Source: Pseudocercospora fijiensis CIRAD86 (Eukaryota > Ascomycota > Dothideomycetes > Mycosphaerellales > Mycosphaerellaceae). From it: a stretch of DNA of 64,000 nucleotides. Shown piece after piece: positions 31,330 to 44,551 of this stretch; the first letter of the stretch is position 1; the number at the start of each line of letters is the position of its first letter. Made by a program: the position numbers and the translations under genes. Location: assembly GCF_000340215.1 (NCBI RefSeq), contig NW_006921535.1, positions 4,636,596 through 4,700,595 on the forward strand, read 5' to 3'. The notes beneath the pieces are model-generated. The model was not told where the DNA came from, did no database searches, and saw only the letters and a list, made by a program, of their open reading frames with translations.

Positions 31330-34300
31330 GAATAAGCTCTAACGGAAGCGAATATTACGAATTAGTAGAATCTTCGGAATCCGAAAACGCCCCTAATCCT
31401 ATTAACGAAGAAATCAGGCGGCGACTAGTTAATATAAGTAAGCCTCCTACGCCCTCTACGCTAGAGGCGCTCTACAATGTTATTATAAAGATAATAGAGA
31501 AGCAAACTGAACTTCTCCGTTAAAACAAGCGTCGCCCGCTAGAACTAGGGAGCACTATAAACCCCTTGTTCGAAGGGTAGAACGCTATAGTATATATTAA
31601 GCGCTTTAAGGAAGGCTTAGTTAATTACGAGCTCGATAGAGAATCTAACTAGTACAAGATTCGGTCCTTTACGAGGACCACCTCCTCTAAGCTTTACCGA
31701 ACTCTTAAAACCCTAGTTAGCTACCTAGAAAAGGACGACAAGTCTAATACTAACTAGGAGACCTTTAAGATAGCCTTTATAAGGGAGTATCGGGAGCGCG
31801 ATAGCCGTCGTATTAAAGGTAGTCGCGTGTAGCTCGAGTCCCTCTGCTTAGTAAGGCGCACTAAGGATAACGACCTAAAGGGGTATGTCCGCGAGTTTGT
31901 CGAGTTAGCGGACGGCATCGAATAGAGTAACCTCGAAAACTCTTAGAGAACGAGGCTACTCCTCTAGGGATTGCCGTAGCCTATAGCTTAGCGTATCTTC
32001 CGTCGCTATAAGCTTAGCAAGTCCGATCCTAAGAGTTTTAGGAAATACAAAGAGGTCCTAGTGTATATTAAGGCCGATATTAATAGTATAGCCGATGCGA
32101 GGAAGTTTATCTACGGCGAAGACCGGAATAACCTAGCGCAGGTTAGGAAAGACGCTATAAGAAGCAAGGGACCTAAGTTCCTTCCTAAATCGCAAAGTAG
32201 TCCTAAGACCGTAACTCCTACTATTACTAAACACTCTTAGGACGTCGCGGACTTAGCTAAATCCCTAGCCTAGCTAAACCTAAATGCGAAAGCATTATAG
32301 CGAGTTAGGGAGGTTATTAATGCTACTATACTAGGCGATATACTACTAGTCTACTAGGTTTCAGATCCTAACTACCCTAAAGCCCCTTTAGTAGATGTCT
32401 ACGCTATACGGAAGATCTATTCTAACTTAGATAGCAAGTGCTAGATATATAGCGGGTTTAAATATGTCTAATCGTCCTGCCCTATCTAGAAAGAGCTTCT
32501 TAAAAGGAAGCTTATTATGTAAGTAAATAGCCGATTCTACTATATAGACACCGGCGACAAGATTGATTTCGAATAGAATCGGAGAGCCCCGAAGCTACCT
32601 TAGCTAAAGACCCTTCTAGAAAAGAAGTATAGCGGCAAGATCGAGTTTAAGGATACTAGGAACAGTACCCTCGCCGCTATTGCTAAACGAGAAACTTAGA
32701 AGGTTAGGGCAAAACAGGTTAAGGAGCGAAGTAGTAACGGAACTACTAAGCCTATTAAAGTCAACTTTGTTTGTTAGGATCCGGACGCAGTTACTAATGT
32801 TTACGCGGTTACTAAGAACAGTATAGATGTCTACGCTGCTATACGGTCTTAGACCTAGTCCTAAAGCAAGGGTAAGAGCCCTTAGAACCCTACTCGCCCT
32901 AGTACGGCAGCCCCTACTAGGGTACTAAAGAACAAGGCGGCCGACAAGGCTAAGCAATAGCGAGAGTTAACCGCTAAAACTAAGACTCTCTAGACAGCTA
33001 TAGACCGCGCTGCCCGATCTAGTACCGTACCTAGCACCGCCCCTAGTACCCTACCTATAGAAAGCCTAGTCGTCCTAGAGACTCTAGAGGTCGACATAGA
33101 GGATGTTACTACCGATATTAGTAGTACCCTAGGCCTAGCTAACCTACCTGCCTACAAACGGAAGTCGTCCGACCTAAAGAGCTTTCGCTTTAATAGGTAT
33201 ATAAAAAAGTATAGTACTAGCCTAGCTAACTCCTTAGATACAAAGGCAAACGCTCTCTTCTAGGCTTTATAGTTCCTAGACCTTAAGTCTAATATGTCTA
33301 TAGGAGAGCTACTAGTATACGGTTTGCCTACTAACCTATTCTAGAGCCGAATCCCTAACGATACTACCTTTATAAAAGACCTCGCTACCTTCCGAAGGAA
33401 ATAGGGACGAGAAGACTATATCGACGTCTCTTCCCTATAGTTCCTTCCTAAATTTTTAGGTGCCTAAGAGTTAGTAGAAGGCGAATCGGTAACCTACGAG
33501 AACTAAGATACTATCGATAATACTAACGAAGAGGGAGTTAAGGAGATAGGCCGAGGGGATAGTAATAATCCCGACCCTACTCTAGTTTCAGTCTCTATTA
33601 AGGCTGTCCGGTTTACTAGCTAATAGATCGGTCGAGTAGGATCTCCTCGACCTAAGGAACTTTATTCTATCCCTAATAATATAGACCTTTCCGCAGTTAC
33701 CCGTTCCTTCGCCGTCGTTCCCGCTATCTATATTTAAGTTACTATCGGGAGCTATAGTTAATAGATACTAGCAATGCTTAATAATAGTTCGGAGTTACTT
33801 ATTATAAGTAAGCGTTAGGCTAAACAACTTAGGCTGCTAATAAATAGAGACATTTCCCTAGGTATATAGGGAGTAAATAGAGAGGTTGCGCTAGTAGGTA
33901 CTTGCTACAATGTTATAGTAGACGCCTTCGGTATATGCTTTTCCTTTACCTTCTAGATCGCCGCCGACCTAAATACGCTAATTATTCTAGGTCGGCTATA
34001 GTCTCGCATAACTCGTAGTATCTAGCGTAACTACGACGATAGTTCCTAGGAGGGAACTATTACTAACTAGAAGGGCAACCGAGTCGTGTTTACTAGTTAT
34101 GTCGGTAACACTAGCTATAAGTCCTACGAGGATATCCTTGCTACTTCTAGACGGTCTTCGGGAAACGCTACGGCGCGGTTGTAAGACCGGCAATCTGCGC
34201 TATAAGTTAGTATAGCTTAAATAGGTTATTTCTAGAAGTGCGCCGCTCCGTACGTTAAGGCAAGTTTCTAGGTTCTATACTAAGAAGACGAGTGCTCGAA
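31330..34300 (+). pseudogene. gag and protease of element B
   Basis: The frame gives an acidic start (ESSESENAPNP), a capsid-like helical part, and a zinc knuckle at 32439-32480 with spacing C-x2-C-x4-H-x4-C in which the second Cys and the His read TAT while the outer Cys codons remain TGC. A basic/Pro-rich linker follows, then a protease-like region (about 33780-34010: NNSSELLIISKRQAKQL, later LIILGRLQ). The active-site Asp appears changed to Asn. Ends before the motif at 34438. Confidence 0.75.
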
Positions 34301-34437
34301 GCGATAGCGAGCATAATATAACGACTACCTACACCTACTATATAAGTCAAGGTAATAATGCTATCTTATACATCGTCGCCGGAGGCATTACTACCGGACG
34401 CGGGTCTACCCGAACTAACTAATTAGAGCGCGAATCT

Positions 34438-34461
34438 AATACTACCCTAGGGGTGTTATTA
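34438..34461 (+). repeat. inter-ORF motif of element B, copy 2
   Basis: aatactaccct then aggggtgttatta, between the protease and pol blocks. Confidence 0.8.
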
Positions 34462-34559
34462 CGAATCTAACGTTTTCGCCGGCGTTATAAATTAGGACTA
34501 CTAGTTGCATACCTATCGACTTAAGGAAACTTCTAAAGAGGTTTACGCGCTGTTTTGTT

Positions 34560-37500
34560 GCGCTAATCTCTAGGCCTAGCGATAAAGAGAGAGAGCTCGG
34601 GTTCGACAATCGATTAGTATACGTACCCTATATAAGAGGGTAGCTAGTAAGATTAAGCCCGTAAAGGGTAGCGTACACATTACCGATAGGTCTAATCCTA
34701 GCGGAAATCCTAACTAGCGATAGAAGTGCCTTAATTAGGAGGCGATACTACTACCTAGGGATAGTCCGTACGATTAGAAGTATATTACTAAAAAGTTTTC
34801 TACTATCCCTAGGGGGTTAAGGCTAATAGAGGAGAGGCTTACGAAAATCAAACCTAGTATCGAGCTTTCGGATCGTAAACTAGATTTGCTATACGAGCTT
34901 CTATACAATCGCGAGGCCGTATTAGCATATAACTTCACTTACCTAGGCAGAATAAATCCGGAGGTTGCCCCTCTATAGAAGATCCGAACGATCGAGTATA
35001 AGCCTTAGGCCTACCTAGGTTTTAAGCTAAACCTAAGCCTACGAGGTATAGTTAAGGACATAATACGACAGCGTATAAAGGCTAGTATCTTAGAACCTTC
35101 CTATGCCTCGTATCGCAATCTATACTTCCTAGTTTAAAAGAAGACAGCTCCTAGGGAACTAAAGAAGTACCGTCTAATTAACGCTATACAAAAGTTTAAC
35201 GCAGTTACGATTAGAGATACTAACCTTCCTCCGGAGACTAATAGGTTCTCGGAAGCTTTTGCTAACTGTATTGTAGCCTTACTAGTTAATGTTTTCTTAG
35301 GCTACGACTAGATCCCTCTCTATCCTAATAGCCGCGACCTTACTAGTTTCGAGACACCTCTTAGGCTATATAGACAAACTACCCTTCCCTAAGGGGCAAC
35401 TAACTCCGTAGCCTAGTTCGTTCGCATTATAAACTAAGTCCTCGCGGCCTATATCTCCTATATAGCGATGCCTTTCCTCGACGATATCGGCATTAAGGGC
35501 CCTAAAACTAGGTACAACATTAAAGAAGTAGAGCCTAGCATCCGTAGGTTCTTTCTCGAATATATTTAGAACCTCGATAGTGTCCTCTACGACCTAGAGC
35601 GAGCTAACCTAACGGTGTATAGGGAGAAGCTTTAGCTCCTATATAAACGAATAAACATTGTCGGGTTTGTAACTAATAAGAACGGCCGCTATCCTAATAA
35701 TGTACGGGTCCTAAAGATAGTGTCCTAGCCGGATCCTACCTATTAGAAGGATGTCCGAACCTAGCTTAGAGTAGTCTCCTACTTCTATATCTAGGTCGAG
35801 AACTTTGTATTAGTATATAAGCCCTTATACGCCTTGCTTAAGAAGGATACTAAATTCGAATAGACCTCCGTTTGCTAAGCGGCTAAGGATACGGTAACTA
35901 AGGCGCTCGTTAGCGCACCTGTACTAACATCTATTAACTACTTAGAGGGTACGGGTTTAATAATTGTTACTATCGACTCGAGCGGGGAAGGCTATAGCGA
36001 GATACTAATGTAGTATAACCGTAGGGAGCTATCCTTGCGTTATCCTATTAGGTACGACTCCGGACTATAGAAACCGATCGAGGCCCGATACGATACTAGC
36101 AAGCGAGAATGCCTTAGAGTCTGTAGGGCTCTAAAGAAGTTCCGACTATAGCTCTTTAGTATATTCTTTCGTCTAGAAATCGATGCTTAGACGCTAGTCT
36201 ATTAGCTTAACCGTATAGCCTCCGACCTACTAAACTCTACGATAGCTCGGTAGGTTGCCTAGATCTATTTGTTTAACTTCGACGTCTTCTACGTTCCTAG
36301 TAAGAAGCATACTAGACCGGATAGCCTTTCTAGAAGGCCTACTATAGAAGAGGACATCGCCGAGATAATAGAAGAAGAGGATGTCGATGCGGTAATTAAC
36401 CGCACTTTCTTCGCTACCTTCTATATTAATGCTATGCTAGCGATTACTAGGCCTGCTACCGACGACTAACCTAGCGACTAATCTAGTAACTAGCCCGACG
36501 AGAGCCCTACTACTAACGATAACGACTAGGCTAAACCTAAGGCGGATAAACTAGAGAGGGATAATATCCTTAATAGGGTCTACTCCGACGACTCCTATTA
36601 TATCGCCTACTTCCTAACCTATACAAAGAAAGCGCCTAGCTTATTAAAGAGTTAATACCGTCGGGTTATTCGCTATTCTCGACGATTCCTAGTTAAAGAT
36701 CGAATCCTTTAGCGACAAGCGATAGTTAATGCACCTCTCTAGCGTGTTATTAACGACCTAGCAGCCCGATAAGAGATCCTTCGTTCCGTTTACGATAAGC
36801 TCGGCTACCGAGCGGCGGAGGGTACCTTCGATGTCCTTCGTCGGCGCTACTAGTAGGACGGCGTATAGGCTAATGTCTCCCGCTACTATAAGAGCTATCC
36901 TAAGTACAATTTTAGGAATAGCTACCGACGTCTAGGAGAGCTACGTATTCCTATAGCCTAATTAGTCGGGGAGCGATAGTACGGCGATAGTGTCTATCTT
37001 AGCCGTAATAATAGCTTATATATTATTCGAGAGGGTCTTTCTCGATAGCCGGAGGCCTATTATTTCTATAAGGGCTACGGCGCTATTAATGCTCGTAATA
37101 TAGCTACCTTCCTATTTAAAGATCTGTTTTGCCGCTAGGGAACACCTTACGAGATTATCTTAGATAACGCTACGAACAATATAGCTAAAGAAGTTTAAGC
37201 GCTACTTGTTTCGTATAGGGCGAAAAACGTTCGCATCTCCCCGTACTATCCCTAGTCGAATACTATTATTAAGCGTAGCTATCGGTCTTTAATTAATGCC
37301 CTATCTAAGATAACTAATAGAGGGGATAGGTCCGTTCCTATCTCTACCCGCGTTCTAGCCCTTCTCTAGGCGGATCGAACTACTATTATCGATACGACTA
37401 GACTTACGCTAGTAGAGCTTATAATTAGGAGGGACGCCGTTCTTCCTATTAAGTTGTCCTATCGTACGTATAGCGTTTACGATTAGGGGTCTATTCGTAC

Positions 37501-38190
37501 TAGGGTAGATCTCCTTACCCTACGCGCTAAGGCTCTTAAGGATATAACTACTACTTCTTAGGAGGGACTTGCTCGATAGCGTCGCCTTCGTAAGGAGGCT
37601 AAGCAGTATTTCGACGACTATAATGCTATTAACTAGGAGCCTCTAAAGGTTAGCGATATAGTCCTCCTATACCGGTCGGAGCTAGAATATAGTTACTCCT
37701 ATAAGCTAGCCTTTAAATAGAAAGGGCCTTATAGAGTATAGGAGGTCCTTTACGATAGTTCTACGTACCGACCTTAGGAACTTAATAGTACTACCTTAAA
37801 GCACTCGCACCCCCGGGCTAACCTAAAGAAGGTCGTTAAGTTAAGAGAGCCTACCCGTCCTCCCCCGACTAAGGAGGAAGTTAATGCCTCTATAGACCCT
37901 CTACCGACCTTAGATACCTATCGAGAGGAGGATCCTACCGCGATTACAGATCCTGTTCTACCCGACAACTATACGCATCCCTAGATACATCTTAGTAAGC
38001 TATTAGGAATAACTTATAAACAAAGAGAGGGTTATATATATATTAATTGCGCGTAGAGCATTTCCGATATTAATTCCGATAGTAAACTAGACTTCTAGCT
38101 ATCTAACTCTAACTCTAAGAAGGAGCTCGACTAGTCTAGCGACGAAGACCGCCTAGAATTATAGCTAGATCCCGAGACTAAATAATTGCT
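34560..38190 (+). pseudogene. pol of element B: RT, RNase H, integrase
   Basis: RT runs about 34950-35560 with an intact FLDD box at 35474-35485 followed by IGIKGPKTRYN, a phrase also present in element C. RNase H is recognisable (SSGEGYSEILM, about 35980; KRECLRVCRALKKFRL, about 36105), ending in KHTRPDSLSRRP (36305). Integrase follows: TPYEIILDNATNN (about 37145-37185), SPYYPQSNTIIKRSYRSL (about 37235-37290), then a C-terminal domain to the stop near 38190. A 66-codon uninterrupted stretch covers 36269-36469. FxDD in place of YxDD and the shared IKGPKTRYN block place B and C in one lineage. Confidence 0.85.
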
Positions 38191-38887
38191 TGCTCTTCCT
38201 TGCCTCTGTCTGCCTCTACTACGTTGCTTCCTTACTCTTATTAATCGTTCTCCGCGCCGTTAATATAGTGCCGCCCTGTACCTTTAGTCCTTACCTATTA
38301 TCCGTTCCTACTAATGTTTATACTCTCGTTTGTTGCTTTTAGTTTATCTTGTTATTGTCCTTTACCTTGCCTTTGCTTTCGATTAATGTTGCTATAACTT
38401 TATTCCCTTGCTCTTGTTTTTCCTTAGATAGAACTATACGAGGCGTGTTTTCCTAATAGGTAGTATTAGAAAGATAGCCGAACCTAACCCTCTACCCTCT
38501 AGGACTACTTCCCTCTAGCTTCCTAGACTCTAGCGACTACCCTTAGATATTACCTATAATAAGATACTCTACTAGAGGATGTTCCTGCCCTAATTAGCAC
38601 TAGTTATATAGGACACTAAGAAAGGGAGGATCCCTCTCCCTTCCTAGCTCTTAGATAGATATAGTAACCTAGGCCGATAGCCTCTAAGAATAGGGACCTT
38701 AGGCTGTTAAGCTTAGCGTTTAGAAGAAGGAAGAAGGTAAACGTATAGACTACCTTTACGTACTTGCTAATGTAAAAGGTAATGCCGTATCTATAACGGC
38801 AGTGCTATAGGCTAACGCATCGACGAATTAGCTACGCTAGGCCTAGGCGGCTTGCTCCTCGTTACCGAGTATCTCTAGAGAAAAGCT
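38191..38887 (+). other. spacer between pol and ORF3 of element B
   Basis: Pyrimidine-rich at the left, then mixed sequence; no domain seen. Confidence 0.5.
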
Positions 38888-38911
38888 AATGCTACCCTAG
38901 GGGTGTTATTA
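38888..38911 (+). repeat. inter-ORF motif of element B, copy 3
   Basis: aatgctaccct then aggggtgttatta, between pol and ORF3. Confidence 0.85.
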
Positions 38912-39267
38912 GTCCCGCTAGCTTTACTACTATAGATTTCTGCTAAGGACTCGAACTAACTAGTTACATTTCGAGTGCGCGAGAATCTACGATAGCTAAA
39001 GGTTAATAAAGGCGCGTAGTCGCTACTAGCAATTAGCTAGATCGATTGTTAAACTTTAGCCTGCTCTAGTAATAAAGAGGTCTCGTATATAGCTTCACTT
39101 TTATATATAGCTGTTATCTGTTTGCTTTACTAGCGCGGAATATACGGACTACGTTACCTTCGCACTATATTTAAAGCGAGCTTCCTAAGCTCCCTCTTCT
39201 ACTCGATTACTAACTAACTCGCTACCGCCTAACTACCCCCCCTTCTATCCGAACCCTTTAATTATTA

Positions 39268-42090
39268 TTGTTAAGCAACGAATACACTTACAAACTCGTT
39301 TACAACCTACTTCCGCTTCGGTCGACTATGTCTTCCGGCGCCCCGAATCTGCTAGGCGCTAGTAGTAGCAACGACCTACCTACCTCTATTAACCTAAGCC
39401 TAGCCGCCCTAGTTCCGATCGAAGCCCTATCCGACAGCGCCTTAGCTACTATAACTAGCCTCGAGCACTACTTCTAGATCGTTACCGCCCTTAAAGACCC
39501 TTAAGAGAAGATCTAGAACGCTCGCACCCTACTACGCGTTATTAATAGGAACATTAAGAAGGCTGCTATCTTAGTTACGTACGGTATAAACAACTTGCGT
39601 TAGTCTATCGGTAAGCGTATCTTTAAGCGCGAGGTTCTTAACGATATAGATATCGAATAAGCCTTTCCTATCGTCTATAGCCTCGAGACGGCCGGCACCT
39701 AGATTCGTTTGCGCTTTAAGACCCTCGACTAAGCCTTCGAATATTAGGGAGGACTAAGTAGTCTTCCGAAGAGCCTTATTAACTTCGCCTACGGTAGATA
39801 AGAGCGTACTAAGCAGGTCTCTTCGTTCGTTAACAAGTACAAGGTCCGTCGTTAAGGCGCCGAATACCTTTCTCGTACTATAATCTATCGCGTATCTACC
39901 GCTAGCAAGAAGGTAGGTAAGTAGTTAATTAACTTGTCCTTTGCGCTTAACGACTTTACGACAGCCTACTAGAAGAAGTACTACGATGCGATTGTCTAGG
40001 TCGATCTTAACGTATAGACAACTAAGGATCTACTAAAAGAGAAGGGCTATCGCATTAATAGTACAGGCTTTATTATTAAGGGTTAAGAGGCTCCTATCGT
40101 TAATGTCCTTAAACGCAAGGCTCTTCGCCTAGAGACCGAGGCCAATACGGCTGCTAGTCTTGCGCTCGCTATAGAAATGTAGGCTAAGGATCGTCGCTCG
40201 ACCCGTAACCGCAAGGTCCCTTAAGAAGTTTAAGACGAGCGCGCTAAAGCCGAAGTAGCGCGTAAGAAGGCATTGCATGCTCGCTAGGCCCTCCGTAAGG
40301 CTACTAAGAAGTATAGCACTCCTTCTAGTACCGACTATAGTACTAACTATAGTACTAACTATAGTAACTCGGATATTAATATACTAGATATACTACTAGA
40401 AGATGTCTCCTCCGAAGGCTCCTTTAGCGAGCGTAGAGATAGAGGCCTCTCGCCGATCCTATTAACTAAGAACATCTATAGTTCTTATAAGGGCGACTCT
40501 ATTACGCACCTTATTACTAACATCGATATAGTTCCTAAAGCCGATATAGGTAAAGCTCCTGCCGCCCTATCTATCTATTAACAGCTCGACGACCTTAGCA
40601 AGCTAGGTAAAGAGCGGTTTACTATATATGCTAACTATGTTAAGAAGGCCGCTAAGGTCTATAGTCTTTACGCTAGTGCTAAGACGAGTGTCCTCGTTAG
40701 TCGCCTATTAAAGATTAGTCGCGAGGTTGCTAATTAGGATGCCTTTACTACCCTTAAGACTAGTTATACTAACTAGTTTCCTAGACGCCCTACTGCCGCC
40801 CCGACCTCCCTAAGACTCTACGTATTCAACCCTACTAGCACTATTACTCGCGATCTTATGCTAACTAAGCGTCGGTGCAAGTTAATTACTAGTATTCTCG
40901 GCTAAGGCACTTCCTTCGACCGCTTTTATTAGACTAGTAATGCTATCTTCCCTCGAGTCTTCGGTTAGATATAGTCGCCTCGTAGAGCGTACCTTCCTCT
41001 TATCGTCGACCTAATATAGGAGGAGTTTCGTATATTCTTTTAGTATATACGTAAACTGCCTAAGTCTAAGTAGGAAGGCCGTAATACCCTTTAGACCTAT
41101 AGAGTAAGCAACCAAATCGTCCGTTAGCATCCCGCCTTGTAGCTCTTAGCCGTTGCCCTTCGACCTAAATACGTATATAAGCTTATCTCCGTCCCTAAGC
41201 CTACTAAGTACTTTAAGGTAGGTAATAGCGGTTATAAGAACTGCCCTACTAAGGAGACTTCTCGTCTCGGATAAGATATAGTTAAACTCGTAGCTAGTAA
41301 GGGTGCTAGCTATCTACGTATTAAGGTTTCTTTTATATCTAAAGATAAGACCGCCTATTTAACTATTATTAAGGGTATATACGAACTAGAGGTCTTCGAG
41401 AACTAGGTTAAGAAGCTTAATACCCGTAGCCTAGTTCTACTAAACAAGATTAGCAAGCTTACTAATAAGCACCTTACTAACGACGACCTCGGCTATATGT
41501 TCGATAGTTAGCCTAACGAAGGCGAGGCAGCTTAGTAGATCCTTAACCCTCTAAAGGAATGCGAAGTCTCTATTTAGATGCTATATCTTCCGTATAGCGA
41601 TCTAAAGCCCGAGAGCGACCGTATATTAATCGACCTAGGCTACTCTCGTATTATCGATAGCACTAAGATTAAGGGCTACGACAACTTAACCGTCGCTAAG
41701 GTTGCTAAGGCACACCGCAATCTAACCGCCCTTCTAGGTTCTAATACCTTCGTACCGTTCGCCTTCCCTACCGCTATCTTAGTCGAAGGCCTTAGTTGCA
41801 TTTCCGATGCCCTAGTCGGTAGAATTCCTTAGTTAAGTTACGTTGTTTAGAACGAAGTTAAACAAATCCTTTAGTTTAGTAAGGAGGAGCTTAAGGACTA
41901 TCTACGCGAATAGGAGAAGGCTATATAGGACAAGGCTACTAATCTCCTCGTTAATTAAGCTCGCTTCGAGGTAGAGTACTTTAGTGCTAACAGCTTTAAT
42001 ACCTACGGAGGAGTTTAGGACAGTCGACTAGCTAATAAGGTTATTATAGGTAAGGATTACGGTGCATTAAAGCAGCAGTAAGTTAGCGTA
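39268..42090 (+). pseudogene. ORF3 of element B, unknown protein
   Basis: Read through TAG/TAA, one frame stays open for about 940 codons starting at MLSNEYTYKL. Visible features: a Ser/Ala-rich start, several long helices, a basic stretch near 40200-40320 (RNRKVP, ARKKALHAR), a small STNY repeat (three 12-bp units, 40331-40371), and a conserved-looking C-terminal third (IYELEVFENQVKKLNTR; MLYLPYSDLKPESDR; FPTAILVEG, SDALVGRIP). No Cys/His ligand sets, signal peptide or polymerase motif. The C-terminal third looks related to ORF3 of element C (IYQLEVFNKQYKELKTLR; FPATVRL, SEALVGRLK). An 84-codon intact stretch lies at 41578-41832. Position after pol would fit an accessory or structural protein, but I cannot name it. 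Confidence 0.65.
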
Positions 42091-42142
42091 GTAAATTAGA
42101 TGCTTAGGAAGTTGTTTTTGTATATTAATAGAATCTAGGAAC

Positions 42143-42166
42143 AATGCTACCCTAGGGGTGTTATTA
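42143..42166 (+). repeat. inter-ORF motif of element B, copy 4
   Basis: aatgctaccct then aggggtgttatta, after ORF3; the sequence is the same as copy 3. Confidence 0.85.
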
Positions 42167-42209
42167 CAGAGTCTCTAAAAGATAGCCTTAGCTAAGATGC
42201 CTAAGGTTA

Positions 42210-42223
42210 CTATATAACTGTTT
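42210..42223. other. target-site duplication of the LINE, left copy
   Basis: ctatataactgttt occurs here and at 61177-61190. A 14-bp duplication fits target-primed reverse transcription. Confidence 0.8.
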
Positions 42224-43500
42224 AAAAAATGGCAGCGAACAATTAGAGACGAAGGGAAGACAGTTAAGAAGGAAGGGAGGACGAATAGAAAGCACTATAT
42301 GCTAAGGTAGAGGAGGTGCTAAAGGCGGAAGATAGAAGAACCCCTAAGAGGGCATATAGGATAATAATCTCAGAACTCCTTAGAGGACTAAAAGCAATCT
42401 ACAGCTAGGCAAGCCACGTAATTATAAAGGTAGCTAATACAGTCGTAGCAAAGATTACGAAGAAACAATAGGAGACAAGCCTAAACTACCGCACCTAGGC
42501 AGTAGTAGCTAGTTAGAAGGCGCCAAAACCCCCGAGGACAGTAGTTAGAGTCTATATTACGGACCTATAGGAGCAAAAGGAAATCTAAGGACTTATAGGG
42601 AAAGAGATTGTAGAAAGAATTATAGTTAAAGAGGTAATTAGGGCTAGGAACGAAGGTAAAGGGGTAATTAAGCTATTTACAGTATAAGAGTAGGACAAAA
42701 AGAAGCTAGAAACACAAAAAGAATAGACAACTAAGATAGGGAAAACAGCAAAGGTCTCCTAATAGCAATTTATAATTATAGCCTATAGCATAATAAGAAG
42801 CTTTAAGGAAGAACAGGATATTAAGAGCCTATAGAGACAAAACTAAGCTATATGCCTAGGCCTAAAGATTACAAAAGTAGTATAGATTAAAAGGAAAATC
42901 GAAGAGACTAAGAAGCAGTCTTCCCTAATTATCTAGGTAGAGAGTATAGAGCAAGCCAATATAGTACTAGACTAGGGGCTATTCTAGGACTTTAAAAGAT
43001 TAGAAACAGAGATATATAGAAGCAACTATAGGATAATATAGTGCTTCAAATATTAATACTATAGACACTTAGTAGCTAAGTATATAAAGACAACTAACAC
43101 CTGCTCCTATTATATAGAGGATTACTAGGTCAAAGAATACAAAGCATATAAGGGAGAAGCAAGATATATATACTATACTAAAAGACACCCCTCTTAGGCG
43201 AAGGAATACCTAGTAAGAATACAGGTAGCTAGGAAGGCAAAGGAAGCTAGAATCAATACACTAAAAAGATACACAATAAGCTAGGGCAGCTAGGTACAGA
43301 AGCAACCTAGCTAAGTACTACAAAAGAGGTCTAGACAAGATAATAGGTTTACATTTAGGGCCTTACTAGCATAAGAGAGTTACTAGCAACTAGGGAGACT
43401 AAGATACCTTAATATTGTAGGAAAGGAAGCAGGGCAGATAAAGCTTAGTTAAATGTTAGTCTAAAGTAAGGGAAGACTAAAGGAAAACTTATAGGGAAAT
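42224..43500 (+). pseudogene. LINE ORF1, gag-like protein with two zinc knuckles
   Basis: Starts at ATG 42229 (MAAN). The middle is Lys/Glu-rich and helical. Knuckle 1 at 43042-43083 has spacing C-x2-C-x4-H-x4-C with second and last Cys read as Tyr; knuckle 2 at about 43102-43143 has C-x2-C-x3-H-x4-C with all but the first ligand lost. A basic tail follows. ORF1 proteins of this kind bind LINE RNA. Unlike the LTR elements, CpA is partly kept in A-rich parts. Confidence 0.75.
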
Positions 43501-43519
43501 AATATAGATAAAACCTAAT

Positions 43520-43715
43520 AAACATTGCAACATTACTAAACATTATATAGTACAATGTTAATAAGAGCAAAGACAAGGTATAGAGGAGCTTCCTTTAAGT
43601 ACTAAACCTAAAAGAACATTACATTATTGCAATCTAAGAGCCCTAGCTTAACCTATATATAAAGAGACTAGCAATAGTCAAAGACCTAAGATACTACCTA
43701 ATTATCTACAACTAG
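43520..43715 (+). pseudogene. LINE ORF2 start: endonuclease N-terminus
   Basis: Reads YNVNKSKDKV, then HYIIAI-EP-LNLYIKRL, matching the first strands of the endonuclease (N-x-N near the start, Q-E-P with Gln lost to a stop). The frame breaks at the element C insertion and resumes at 57799. Confidence 0.75.
43712..43715. other. target-site duplication of element C, left copy (ctag)
   Basis: ctag precedes TGTAGTAGGG here and follows the other LTR at 57799-57802. Confidence 0.75.
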
Positions 43716-44037
43716 TGTAGTAGGGAAACCCGGCTTGGCACAGGTGTGCCTTCTTGTACCCTCTTCCCCTATTTTTTTTATACCCTAGAACACACATATA
43801 CAATATAAGGAGACACAGCTACGACAACACACAGCAAGAGAGACGTAGGAAATGTACCTAATCTAGCTGCAATGTAGCCCTCCCTGCGGTCGTTCCCTTC
43901 TCTTTAATATTTATAACGCCTTCCCTTCGAAGTATATAATACTACGCCGACCCCTCGCAGTTTACTAAGTACTAGGCCTACAGCATACAGTTCCCTATAT
44001 ATGTACCTCTACCTACGACCTACTCGTCCCGCCTACA
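43716..44037 (+). repeat. 5' LTR of element C
   Basis: Partner of 57477-57798. Differences (cacagg/tatagg, cttgt/cttat, ctatt/ctgtt and others) are all transitions of RIP type. This copy keeps the terminal CA. Confidence 0.92.
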
Positions 44038-44551
44038 TTTTCTAGAGCCGAAGGTAGGGCTATCTTTATTTATTTAAAGGTGTAGGTATATATATAGTTA
44101 AGAAGAAACGTTTACAGCCTTCGCCTAGAGCGAGGACTATACTACTAATATAATACCACCGCTAAGAAGACCTTAGTAGTATCGAGACGTCCTACTACTA
44201 ATGAACCGTTACCGACTTAAAGCAAAAGGAATACCGTTACCGACTTAAAGCAAAAGGAAATACTATTTACGAATGTTACGACTCCCTACCTGTCTATAGC
44301 AGGCGGGACCTTATAAGAAACGACCTACATAGAAAGAAACCTAAGAGCCCGCTATAAGAAACTAGAGATAGGGATACGAAGAACCCCGAAAAGTCGATAG
44401 CCCCCTATCCCTTCCGCTAATCGGCGCGAGCCTAACTTAAAACCTCCTTCCGGGCTATTACGACCCTTCCGCGGTACCGTAATCGGCATATTGCGAGTTA
44501 ATAAAAATTAATAGGAGAGGAACAAAGGGGGCCTAGAGCGGGTGTAGCAGG
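44038..44551 (+). other. element C leader with primer-site position and a 28-bp tandem repeat
   Basis: Begins ttttctagagccgaagg, sharing 20 bp of agagccgaaggtagggctat with element B. At 44205-44261 a unit containing ccgttaccgacttaaagc is repeated twice in tandem. Non-coding. Confidence 0.65.
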
